8,971 bases of DNA from the NCBI GenBank assembly GCA_937902945.1, contig CALEMD010000169.1, forward strand, positions 1 to 8,971. Reading direction: 5' to 3'. The DNA comes from an uncultured Erysipelotrichaceae bacterium (GTDB lineage Bacteria > Bacillota_I > Bacilli_A > Erysipelotrichales > Erysipelotrichaceae). The position numbers and the translations under genes are program-made. The notes under the pieces are model-generated. The model was not told where the DNA came from. It saw only the letters and a list, made by a program, of their open reading frames with translations, and did no database searches. Shown here piece by piece: positions 1-6,731 of this stretch (positions are counted from its first letter, which is position 1; every line of letters begins with the position of its first letter).

Positions 1-1
1 A

Positions 2-622
2 TTTGCAGTATTTGATGGAATCCCTGCTCAGCTGTCAAAGAAAGTGAAGAAATACAAACTGTCTGCTTTAAATAAAAACGCACGTTTCCGCTCATATGAA
101 GACTCATTCATCTGGCTTAATGAGGCAATGATAGTTAACACCTGTTTCAATGCCTCAGATCCTAATGTGGGACTGGCTATCAGTGCAGACCATTCGACTC
201 AGAAATGCTATATGGCAGATACTGGTCTGCTTGTTACGCAGACATTCATGGATGGGCGGTTTACAGACAATGAACTGTATAAGGCAATACTGTTTGATAA
301 ACTGAATATCAATGAAGGCATGATTATGGAAAATGCAGCTGCGCAGATGCTCAGAACAAGCGGTCACAAACTGTATTTCTATTCACGGACAGATCTTGAA
401 AACAAAGAAAATACCATGGAAATAGATTTTCTGATAGCATGCGGCAAGAAAATATCGCCAATTGAAGTGAAATCCGGCAATTATCGTACACACGTTTCAC
501 TGGATAGATATATGAAGAAATTTGCTTCAAGAGTAGGCCAGCCGTATATCATCTACACAAAAGATCTGAGTATGAAAGATGGCATTCTTCATCTGCCTAT
601 ATATATGACAATGCTCCTATAG
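2..622 (+). CDS. DUF4143-type AAA ATPase, C-terminal part (5' end outside window)
   Basis: This is the C-terminal portion of an ATPase of the widespread AAA_14/DUF4143 group. The frame is open from base 2 and enters the window already inside the protein, so the GTG at 44 is not the real start. The N-terminal Walker A/B ATPase domain would lie to the left and cannot be seen. Visible family features are a stretch around 105-250 containing 'LNEAMIV' and 'CYMADTGLL', typical of DUF4143. At the C-terminus an Asp (425-427) is followed by 'PIEVKSG' with Glu-x-Lys at 464-472, which fits the PD-(D/E)XK nuclease-like fold often found at the end of these proteins. The cellular role of the family is poorly defined; many members sit alone and some have been discussed as toxin- or defence-related, which nothing here supports or excludes. 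The gene ends in TAG just before a strong hairpin. It is convergent with the SDR gene, so it is probably not part of the downstream operon. Confidence 0.82.
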   Translation, partial: FAVFDGIPAQLSKKVKKYKLSALNKNARFRSYEDSFIWLNEAMIVNTCFNASDPNVGLAISADHSTQKCYMADTGLLVTQTFMDGRFTDNELYKAILFDKLNINEGMIMENAAAQMLRTSGHKLYFYSRTDLENKENTMEIDFLIACGKKISPIEVKSGNYRTHVSLDRYMKKFASRVGQPYIIYTKDLSMKDGILHLPIYMTMLL

Positions 623-629
623 TGCAGTC

Positions 630-694
630 AAAAAAGAGATATGCACATTCTTAATCCCGATTAACGGGAAGAAAGAATCGTATATCTCTTTTCT
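630..694. terminator. Compound hairpin, probable bidirectional terminator
   Basis: An A-rich arm at 630-642 pairs with a U-rich arm at 681-692 (11 bp, AAAAGAGATAT with ATATCTCTTTT). Inside it is a second stem, TCCCG (655-659) with CGGGA (665-669), and a short ATTCT/AGAAT pairing between the two. On the + strand the outer 3' arm is rich in T. On the - strand the structure ends in a run of six T. It lies in the 109-bp gap between two convergent genes, as expected for a shared terminator. Folding energy was not computed. Confidence 0.7.
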
Positions 695-731
695 TGTGAT
701 TGAGGAAGGAAAGAATATGCCGGGCAGTGCT

Positions 732-1430
732 TTACTGGATATTGCTTTCTACCATCGGTCTGATTACCAGTTCCTGCACAGCCGCATCTTCTGGGGCTTC
801 GGCAGCCTGCAGGATCATTTCAGCGACAGATTCCGGTTTCATATATGTATGGTTGGCAACAGCTCTGAATGCAGTGTCAATGCCGCCGGGATATACGGAC
901 ATGACTTTGATATTGTCTTCTTTTGCTTCTTTCAGAAGACTCTTGGAGATAGCATCCATGGCATCTTTGCTGGCAGTATAGCCGGCCATGTTCGGATTGT
1001 GGAACAGACAGCAGCTGCTGAGAATGTTGATAATCATGCCATGGTTCTGCTCCTTCATGCCTGGATAGAACTCCTGTATCATTTCAAGATGGGTAATGCA
1101 GTTGAGTTCAAGCATCTTCCGCAATAGGTCAATGCTCATTTCTGCCACTGGTTCCTTCTTGAGATTGGCTCCGGCATTATTGATGAGAATATCGAGATTT
1201 CCATATACATTTTTTACATCTCTGCAGAAAGAATGCAGTGCTTCTGCATCCATCAGGTCAAAGCATTGCTGGACTGTACTGCAGGAAGGATCAAGCAGAG
1301 AAAGGACAGAATCCATCTTTTCCTGGCTTCTTCCGCATAAAGCAAGATCGTAATCTTTCGAAAATGCGATTGCAAGAGCTTTTCCCAAACCATCTGTGGC
1401 ACCTGTAATCAGTACTGTTTTTCTTGTCAT
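732..1430 (-). CDS. Short-chain dehydrogenase/reductase (SDR) family oxidoreductase
   Basis: A 232-residue classical SDR, a cytoplasmic NAD(P)(H)-dependent oxidoreductase with a Rossmann fold. Visible motifs, in order: the cofactor-binding glycine motif TGATDGLG (residues 9-16), an Arg in 'CGRS' (34) that could favour NADP(H), NNAG (84-87), an Asn in 'ELN' (110), Ser at 138/139, and the catalytic pair Tyr151 and Lys155 in YTASK, followed by PGGIDT (181-186). The Asn-Ser-Tyr-Lys tetrad is therefore complete and the protein should be active. The substrate cannot be read from sequence; SDRs act on sugars, steroids, acyl carriers, alcohols and more. The ATG is preceded by GGAGG with a 5-nt spacer (GGAGG at 1436-1440 read on the minus strand), so the start is secure. 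The gene is divergent from ligA and convergent with the ATPase, so it is probably a single-gene transcript. Confidence 0.93.
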   Translation of the reverse strand: MTRKTVLITGATDGLGKALAIAFSKDYDLALCGRSQEKMDSVLSLLDPSCSTVQQCFDLMDAEALHSFCRDVKNVYGNLDILINNAGANLKKEPVAEMSIDLLRKMLELNCITHLEMIQEFYPGMKEQNHGMIINILSSCCLFHNPNMAGYTASKDAMDAISKSLLKEAKEDNIKVMSVYPGGIDTAFRAVANHTYMKPESVAEMILQAAEAPEDAAVQELVIRPMVESNIQ

Positions 1431-1454
1431 ATTAGCCTCCGGATATGTACTTCC

Positions 1455-1483
1455 AATATATCAGAATCAGGCAATGTTGTATA
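1455..1483 (-). promoter_or_regulatory. Predicted promoter of the SDR gene
   Basis: Read on the minus strand, TATACA (1478-1483) as -35 and TATATT (1455-1460) as -10 are separated by exactly 17 bp. They match the TTGACA and TATAAT consensus at four and five of six positions. This places transcription start about 15-20 nt before the SDR ATG at 1430. The -35 overlaps the predicted -10 of the divergent ligA promoter. This is pattern-based inference only. Confidence 0.45.
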
Positions 1484-1485
1484 AT
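1480..1485 (+). promoter_or_regulatory. Predicted -10 element of the ligA promoter
   Basis: A perfect TATAAT lies 21 nt before the ligA ATG and would give a short leader of about 15 nt containing the GGAG ribosome binding site at 1494-1497. No convincing -35 hexamer lies 16-18 bp upstream, and the TG in front of it is one base out of place for a standard extended -10. The box is good but the promoter is incomplete by eye. Confidence 0.45.
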
Positions 1486-1506
1486 GGACACACGGAGAAA
1501 ACAGCA

Positions 1507-3507
1507 ATGGATACAAGCAAAGAACGGATTCTAGAACTTAGAAGACAGTTGAATCAGTATGCAAAGGAATACTATGTCAACGATGCACCAAGCGTACCGG
1601 ATTCAGAATATGATCGGCTGATGAATGAGCTGATCGAACTAGAGAGGGAACATCCCGAGTACAGTGATCCTCTCAGTCCTACTAAAAGAGTCGGCGGCAT
1701 TGTTTTAGATGGATTTGTTAAGGTAACCCATGACAAGCCGATGCTCTCTATGGGAGATGTTTTCAGCTATGATGAGCTGAAGGGATGGGCTGCGGATATA
1801 CAGAAACAAGTGGGAAAAGTTTCCTACAGTGTAGAGAATAAGATAGATGGCTTAGCTATGTCGGTGCGCTATCATGACGGCAAATTCTTTCAGGCGGTGA
1901 CTAGAGGGGACGGCACAGTCGGTGAAGATGTTACTGAAAACGTAAAGACGATCCGTTCCATACCGATGGAGATTGACTGCAAGGAAGATCTCGAAGTGCG
2001 CGGTGAAGTATTTATGCCGCATGCATCATTTGAAAAGCTCAATGAAAAACAGAAAGCGGAAGGGAAGCCGCTGTTTGCCAATCCTAGAAATGCCGCTGCC
2101 GGCAGTATCCGTCAGCTTGATTCAGCAGTGGCCGCATCAAGAAAACTGGATGCTATTTTCTACTATGTGCCTGATGCAGAAGCATTGGGCTTTCATAAGC
2201 ATTCAGAATCAATTCAATGGATTGCCTCGCTGGGCTTTCATACCAATCCTCGCAATCGTGTCTATAGTGATATCAATGATGTCATTGCCTGGATTGATGA
2301 AATGGCAGCACAGAGGGACAGTCTTCCATTTCCAATTGATGGCATGGTACTGAAAGTGGATGATCTGGCACTGGAAGAAAGACTCGGCTATACAATCAAG
2401 ACACCGAAATGGGAGATTGCCTATAAGTTTCCGGCTGAAGAAGCAATGACCTTATTAGAAGATATATTTGTAACAGTCGGCCGAACAGGCAGAATCACAC
2501 CCAATGCGAAGCTGACTCCGGTGAGACTCGCAGGAACATCTGTATCTGCCGCTACTCTGCATAATGAAGATCTGATCAAAGAGAAAGATATCCGCATAGG
2601 AGATATGGTCGTTGTCCATAAAGCAGGAGATATTATTCCGGAAGTGATTTCATCTGTGAAAGAGAAAAGAGATGGGTCACAGGTTCCGTATATATTCCCG
2701 CATATATGTCCGGTCTGCGGAAGTCCGCTGCTGAGATTGGAACAGGAAGCAGATTACTATTGCATCAATGCGGACTGTCCGGCTAGAGTTACAAGTTCCA
2801 TAGCCCATTTTGCCAGCCGCGATGCCATGGATATTGATGGTCTGGGTGAGAAAAGAGTAGAGCAGCTGCATACGGCCGGACTGCTGAATACAGTTGAAGA
2901 TATATACCAGCTGAAAGAACACCGGGAACAGATTCTTTCTTTAGATAAATTCAAGGATATATCCTGCAATAAACTGCTGGCCGCAATTGAAGCATCCAAG
3001 CAGAATTCTCTGGAGAAACTGATCTATGGACTGGGCATTCGGCAGATTGGGGCTAAGGCAGCCATGGTTCTGGCGAAACACTTTGATACAATGAACCGTT
3101 TGATGGAAGCAAGTCATGAGGAATTATGTCAGATATCCGATATCGGCAGCATCACCGCCGATGCACTCATTGCCTTCTTCAGCGATGAGAAGAACAGACA
3201 GATGATTGAAGCACTTGAAGAAGATGGCCTGAATATGATCTGCATCAAGGGTGAGATCAGGCAGAGTATATTCACAGGCAAGACCTGCGTGCTGACTGGA
3301 ACCATGCAGAAATACTCCCGCAAGCAGGCACAGGAACTGCTGGAGTCATTAGGCGCAAAGGTAGCCGGCAGCGTATCCGCAAAGACGGATTATGTCATAT
3401 TTGGAGAAGAAGCAGGTTCCAAACTGGATAAGGCAAGAACACTGGGAGTGGAAACCATGGATGAAGAACAGTTTCTGGCGGCTGTAAATGAGAGCCTGGC
3501 TGGTTGA
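1507..3507 (+). CDS. ligA: NAD-dependent DNA ligase LigA
   Basis: NAD+-dependent DNA ligase (666 residues, the usual bacterial length), which seals nicks during replication and repair through an AMP-lysine intermediate. Visible parts: N-terminal Ia region with 'YYVNDAPSVPDSEYD' (22-36); adenylation domain with nucleophile Lys112 in KIDG (112-115), 'TRGDGTVGEDVT' (132-143), 'PRNAAAGS' (193-200) and KVDD (283-286); OB fold with 'VGRTGRITPNA' (324-334) and 'SAATLHNED' (347-355); a four-Cys zinc finger (C401, C404, C419, C424); helix-hairpin-helix region about 430-580; and a C-terminal BRCT domain about 585-666. All key residues are present, so it should be functional. The ATG at 1507 was chosen because GGAG sits 9 nt upstream and the protein then starts like other LigA proteins. 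The frame stays open 37 codons further up to a GTG at 1396, but that part is antisense to the SDR cofactor motif and has no family similarity. In many relatives pcrA precedes ligA; here a divergent SDR does. Confidence 0.97.
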   Translation: MDTSKERILELRRQLNQYAKEYYVNDAPSVPDSEYDRLMNELIELEREHPEYSDPLSPTKRVGGIVLDGFVKVTHDKPMLSMGDVFSYDELKGWAADIQKQVGKVSYSVENKIDGLAMSVRYHDGKFFQAVTRGDGTVGEDVTENVKTIRSIPMEIDCKEDLEVRGEVFMPHASFEKLNEKQKAEGKPLFANPRNAAAGSIRQLDSAVAASRKLDAIFYYVPDAEALGFHKHSESIQWIASLGFHTNPRNRVYSDINDVIAWIDEMAAQRDSLPFPIDGMVLKVDDLALEERLGYTIKTPKWEIAYKFPAEEAMTLLEDIFVTVGRTGRITPNAKLTPVRLAGTSVSAATLHNEDLIKEKDIRIGDMVVVHKAGDIIPEVISSVKEKRDGSQVPYIFPHICPVCGSPLLRLEQEADYYCINADCPARVTSSIAHFASRDAMDIDGLGEKRVEQLHTAGLLNTVEDIYQLKEHREQILSLDKFKDISCNKLLAAIEASKQNSLEKLIYGLGIRQIGAKAAMVLAKHFDTMNRLMEASHEELCQISDIGSITADALIAFFSDEKNRQMIEALEEDGLNMICIKGEIRQSIFTGKTCVLTGTMQKYSRKQAQELLESLGAKVAGSVSAKTDYVIFGEEAGSKLDKARTLGVETMDEEQFLAAVNESLAG

Positions 3508-3532
3508 CCTTGGTGAATGACACCCTTACAAT
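3504..3532 (+). promoter_or_regulatory. Predicted sigma-A-type promoter for gatCAB
   Basis: TTGACC (3504-3509) and TACAAT (3527-3532) are separated by exactly 17 bp, each one base away from consensus. The -35 overlaps the TGA stop of ligA (3505-3507). Transcription would start near 3539, leaving a leader of under 20 nt with the gatC ribosome binding site GGAG at 3546-3549. This is the best-looking promoter in the window and would let gatCAB be expressed separately from ligA. No terminator is seen between the two genes, so read-through from ligA is also likely. Confidence 0.6.
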
Positions 3533-3556
3533 AGTGGAGGAAAACGGAGAAAAGGT

Positions 3557-3856
3557 ATGGAAGATAAAAAAGATGCGGCATATTTCACAAAGCTTGCACA
3601 TCAGCTGATGTTCGATCTTTCTGAACAGGAAGCCAATGACATAGTAAAGGAATTTGATACATTGAATTCGCAGCTGCAGCTGATGGATGCGGTTGATACT
3701 GAAGGCGTAGAGCCGATGGTATATCCTTTTGAAGAAGCAACCTCTTATCTGCGTGAAGATGAAGTGACAAATGTTATTTCCCAGGAAGAGGCTTTGAAGA
3801 ATGTAGATAAGAATCTGGAAGGGCATTTTGTTCTGCCGAGGGTGGTAAAAGAATGA
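3557..3856 (+). CDS. gatC: Asp-tRNA(Asn)/Glu-tRNA(Gln) amidotransferase subunit GatC
   Basis: Small subunit (99 residues) of the GatCAB amidotransferase. GatC wraps around GatA and GatB, stabilises the complex and has no catalytic site. Support comes from typical length, position directly before gatA, an N-terminal helical part ('FTKLAHQLMFDLSEQEAN', about 10-27), a 'VDTEGVEPMVYP' linker (46-57) and the conserved 'LREDEV' (65-70) near the C-terminal tail. The ATG has GGAG 7 nt upstream. Its stop codon overlaps the gatA start in an ATGA arrangement, which points to translational coupling and matched stoichiometry of the subunits. Confidence 0.93.
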   Translation: MEDKKDAAYFTKLAHQLMFDLSEQEANDIVKEFDTLNSQLQLMDAVDTEGVEPMVYPFEEATSYLREDEVTNVISQEEALKNVDKNLEGHFVLPRVVKE

Positions 3857-5265
3857 TTAAAGAGATGGCGGCCAATAAGGCTGAAGCAGAAATAAGAGTT
3901 GAGAAGGCAGTAAAGGAAACAGAAAGACTGCAGGCAATGCTCAATGATGTAATTACAATGGTGGATCCATCTGTTCAGCTGGCTTCTTTGCCGCAGAACG
4001 GTGAGATGTATGGAGTTCCGATTGCACTGAAGGACAATGTCTGCACGAAAGGCATACGCACAACGGCTGGATCACGGATACTGGAAAACTATGTGCCTGT
4101 TTATAATGCCTGCATAGTTGATAAGCTGAAGGCGGCAGGAGCCGTGACAATCGCAAAGGCATCCATGGATGAACTGGCAATGGGCGGTACCAATATGACC
4201 TGCTTTACAGGCCCGGTATACAATCCATGGGATCGTTCAAGAATGAGTGGGGGATCAAGTGGCGGCAGTGCGGCTTTGGTGGCTTCTGGTGCAGTGCCGA
4301 TGGCTATTGGCTCCGATACCGGTGACTCTATCCGCAAACCGGCTTCTTTCTGCGGCGTAACAGGTGTTAAGCCAAGCTATGGCAGAATATCCCGCTATGG
4401 CATCATTCCTTATTCCTCTTCACTGGATCATGTTGGATACTTTACCCGCAGCGTAGAAGATGCCTGTACAGCACTGCATGTATTGGCCGGCCGAGATGAC
4501 CGTGATATGACATCTTCTTATGAACCGGTACCCGATTATCTGAATCTCTTGAATTCGGATATCAAGGGAAAGAAAATTGCTGTATTCGGCAACGTAATTG
4601 AGGCCATGCAGAATCAGGAAACCAAAGACATGTTCAATGGACTTGTTTCTAAATTGCAGGATGCAGGGGCTATCGTAGATACATTTTATTTTAAAGAAGA
4701 GCTTATGAAGGCACTGCTTCCGGCATACTATCTGATTGCCAACTGTGAAGCAGCGGCCAATCATTCCAATCTTGACGGCATCCGCTTCGGAGTCAGAAAA
4801 GATGGTGCAAGCATGGAAGAGATCATGACTGCTTCGCGTACTGCCGGTTTTGGACCGCTGATCCGCAGACGCTTTGTCATTGGCAGCTATGGTCTGTTTG
4901 AAGAGAATCAGGAAAGACTGTTCCGCAAGGCACAGAAAGTCAGAAGACTGATTGTTGAAAATGCCGGAGAATGCTTCAAAGAGTATGACTGTCTGATTGC
5001 ACCGGCAAGCGGCAGTATTGCACCGCTGCTGAATGACAGAAGTCTTGATGAACTTGGCGATGATTATCTGATTGCTGAGAATCATATGATCATCGGCAAC
5101 TTCGGCGGATTCCCTTCGATGACTCTGCCGATGGGATTTGAACAGGGATGCCCAATCGGCATCAACCTGACATGCCGTGCATTTGAAGAAGTGCAGATGT
5201 TCAATTTTGCCAAAGCAATTGAGGATATTACCGGTTACAAGGATCTGAAGGCGGAGGTGAAATAA
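3853..5265 (+). CDS. gatA: Asp-tRNA(Asn)/Glu-tRNA(Gln) amidotransferase subunit GatA
   Basis: Glutaminase subunit (470 residues) of the amidotransferase. It releases ammonia from glutamine, which is channelled to GatB to amidate Glu-tRNA(Gln) and/or Asp-tRNA(Asn). It belongs to the amidase signature family with a Ser-cisSer-Lys triad. By spacing these are Lys60 in 'IALKDN', Ser135 in 'SGGSSGGSA' (132-140) and nucleophile Ser159 in 'DTGDSIRKPASFCG' (155-168). The residue just before the nucleophile is Asp158, where the family usually has Gly (TGGS), an unusual change close to the catalytic centre. The rest looks intact, including 'GVKPSYGRISRYG' (171-183) and the C-terminal 'GNFGGFPSMTLP' (415-426). 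The N-terminus is somewhat shorter than in many GatA proteins. The start overlaps gatC by 4 nt and has a purine-rich GAGGGTGG (3838-3845) upstream; an in-frame ATG four codons later is a less likely alternative. Confidence 0.96.
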   Translation: MIKEMAANKAEAEIRVEKAVKETERLQAMLNDVITMVDPSVQLASLPQNGEMYGVPIALKDNVCTKGIRTTAGSRILENYVPVYNACIVDKLKAAGAVTIAKASMDELAMGGTNMTCFTGPVYNPWDRSRMSGGSSGGSAALVASGAVPMAIGSDTGDSIRKPASFCGVTGVKPSYGRISRYGIIPYSSSLDHVGYFTRSVEDACTALHVLAGRDDRDMTSSYEPVPDYLNLLNSDIKGKKIAVFGNVIEAMQNQETKDMFNGLVSKLQDAGAIVDTFYFKEELMKALLPAYYLIANCEAAANHSNLDGIRFGVRKDGASMEEIMTASRTAGFGPLIRRRFVIGSYGLFEENQERLFRKAQKVRRLIVENAGECFKEYDCLIAPASGSIAPLLNDRSLDELGDDYLIAENHMIIGNFGGFPSMTLPMGFEQGCPIGINLTCRAFEEVQMFNFAKAIEDITGYKDLKAEVK

Positions 5266-5266
5266 G

Positions 5267-6697
5267 ATGGAATACGATGTTGTCATAGGAATAGAAATAC
5301 ACTGTGAACTGAAAACAAAGACAAAGATGTTTTCAGGCGCTCCGTGTTCATTTGGCAGAAAAGCCAATACATGCATTAATGAAGTGGATCTAGGACATCC
5401 TGGCACTTTGCCCTGCGTCAATAAAGAAGCAGTTGCCAAGGCCATAGAAGCATGTACCGCTTTGCATCTGACTATTGATCCGCTGGTGAAGTTTGACCGC
5501 AAGAACTACTATTACTCAGATCTGCCGAAGGGATTTCAGATCACCCAGCAGTTTCATCCGTTAGGCAAAGATGGCTATGTCATCATTCATACAGAGAATG
5601 GTGAAAAGAAGATCGGCATTGAACGCATTCATATGGAAGAAGATACTGCCAAGCAGTTCCATCTTCGTGAACAGACTCTGCTTGACTATAACCGGGCAGG
5701 AACTCCATTGATTGAGATTGTATCAAGACCTGACATGAGCAGCGGGGAAGAAGCACAGGCATATGTAGAAGCCATCCGTGAGACGCTTTATTATATCGGG
5801 GTATCCGATGTCAAGATGGAAGAGGGCTCTCTGCGCTGCGATACCAACGTTTCCATCAAGCCAAAAGGCAGTACGGTATTAGGCACAAAGAATGAAATCA
5901 AGAACCTGAACTCCATTGCCAATATCGGCAAGGCGGTTGACTATGAAGTGCAGAGACAGAAAGCAATTCTTGAATCCGGAGGAAATGTCATTCAGGAAAC
6001 AAGAAGATTTGATGATGAGACAAAGACGACGGTTGCGATGAGACGCAAGGAAGGCAATGTTGACTATAAGTTCTTTCCAGAACCGAATATATTCCCAATC
6101 CGTCTTGACGCAGAATGGATTAAGAAGATACAGGACTCCATGCCGGAACTGCCGGCCGCAAGAGCAGACAGATACGCGAAGGAATATGGACTTTCCAGAC
6201 ATGATATTGATTTATTGATTGCCAATAAGGAACTGTCTGAGTACTTTGAGAAAGTCATGCAGCATACGCATAATGCCAAAGGTGTATGCAACTGGCTGCT
6301 GGGTGAAGTCAGTGCCTGGCTCAACCGCAGTGAGAAGACAATTGATCAGTGTGTTATGAAACCAGAGGATTTAGCAGAAATGATCAATATGATTGATGGC
6401 GGCAGCGTATCAGCAGCCCAGGCTAAGGAAATCCTGCCGGAAGTGATAGTCGGCAAGAATCCGCAGAATGTTGCCAAGGAAAAAGGACTGCAGCAGGTAT
6501 CAGACACCGGTGCTCTAGAAGCAATGATCAATGAAGTGCTCGATGCCAATCCGACGGCCATTGAAGATTTCAGGAATGGCAAGGACAGAGCTGTAGGCTT
6601 CCTGGTTGGACAGGTTATGAAGAAGTCTAAGGGACAGGCAAATCCGGGTATGGTCAGTAAACTGCTGAAAGAGAGTCTCAAGAACAGAATTGGCTGA
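5267..6697 (+). CDS. gatB: Asp-tRNA(Asn)/Glu-tRNA(Gln) amidotransferase subunit GatB
   Basis: tRNA-binding and kinase/transamidase subunit (476 residues, normal length). It phosphorylates the side chain of the misacylated Glu or Asp with ATP and then amidates it with ammonia from GatA. The catalytic cradle covers about 1-290, with 'GIEIHCEL' (8-15; Glu10 and His12), 'SDLPKGFQITQQ' (84-95), 'HMEED' (122-126), 'YNRAGTPLIEIVS' (141-153), 'MEEGSLRCDTNVS' (184-196) and 'EIKNLNS' (210-216). The helical and YqeY-like tail covers about 325-474 and ends with 'GQANPGMVSKLLKE' (456-469). The cysteine zinc site of some GatB proteins is absent; the same region reads 'INEVDLGHPGTLP'. The motif after HMEED reads TAK where relatives usually have AGK. 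The ribosome binding site GGAGGTGA (5253-5260) lies within the last gatA codons and there is a single base between gatA stop and gatB ATG, so the subunits are co-expressed. Confidence 0.97.
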   Translation: MEYDVVIGIEIHCELKTKTKMFSGAPCSFGRKANTCINEVDLGHPGTLPCVNKEAVAKAIEACTALHLTIDPLVKFDRKNYYYSDLPKGFQITQQFHPLGKDGYVIIHTENGEKKIGIERIHMEEDTAKQFHLREQTLLDYNRAGTPLIEIVSRPDMSSGEEAQAYVEAIRETLYYIGVSDVKMEEGSLRCDTNVSIKPKGSTVLGTKNEIKNLNSIANIGKAVDYEVQRQKAILESGGNVIQETRRFDDETKTTVAMRRKEGNVDYKFFPEPNIFPIRLDAEWIKKIQDSMPELPAARADRYAKEYGLSRHDIDLLIANKELSEYFEKVMQHTHNAKGVCNWLLGEVSAWLNRSEKTIDQCVMKPEDLAEMINMIDGGSVSAAQAKEILPEVIVGKNPQNVAKEKGLQQVSDTGALEAMINEVLDANPTAIEDFRNGKDRAVGFLVGQVMKKSKGQANPGMVSKLLKESLKNRIG

Positions 6698-6699
6698 TG

Positions 6700-6708
6700 T
6701 GATACAAT
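6700..6708 (+). promoter_or_regulatory. Possible extended -10 promoter before the membrane protein gene
   Basis: TGA followed by TACAAT (TGnTACAAT) begins 3 nt after the gatB stop and would start transcription near 6715, about 17 nt before the next ATG. No good -35 is visible at the right distance, which extended -10 promoters can do without. It may give the downstream gene some independent expression, but read-through from gatB is equally possible since no terminator is seen. Confidence 0.35.
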
Positions 6709-6731
6709 AGGACAGTAAAAGAGAGAGAACT

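Noticed and set aside
44..46. GTG at 44 as start of the first gene
   Set aside because: The reading frame is open to the window edge and the preceding residues ('GIPAQLSKK') fit DUF4143 proteins, so the gene is cut by the window.
696..1127. Plus-strand open frame (143 codons) opposite the SDR gene
   Set aside because: The minus-strand SDR has all catalytic motifs and a GGAGG site; the plus-strand frame has neither motif nor family resemblance.
1396..1506. Upstream extension of ligA to a GTG start
   Set aside because: It has no ribosome binding site, runs antisense to the start of the SDR gene and would lie upstream of the predicted promoter. The ATG at 1507 gives the normal LigA N-terminus.
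4420..5502. Long minus-strand open frame (360 codons) opposite gatA and gatB
   Set aside because: It lies fully antisense to two well-supported genes with conserved motifs, and its translation shows no family features and a composition typical of a shadow frame.
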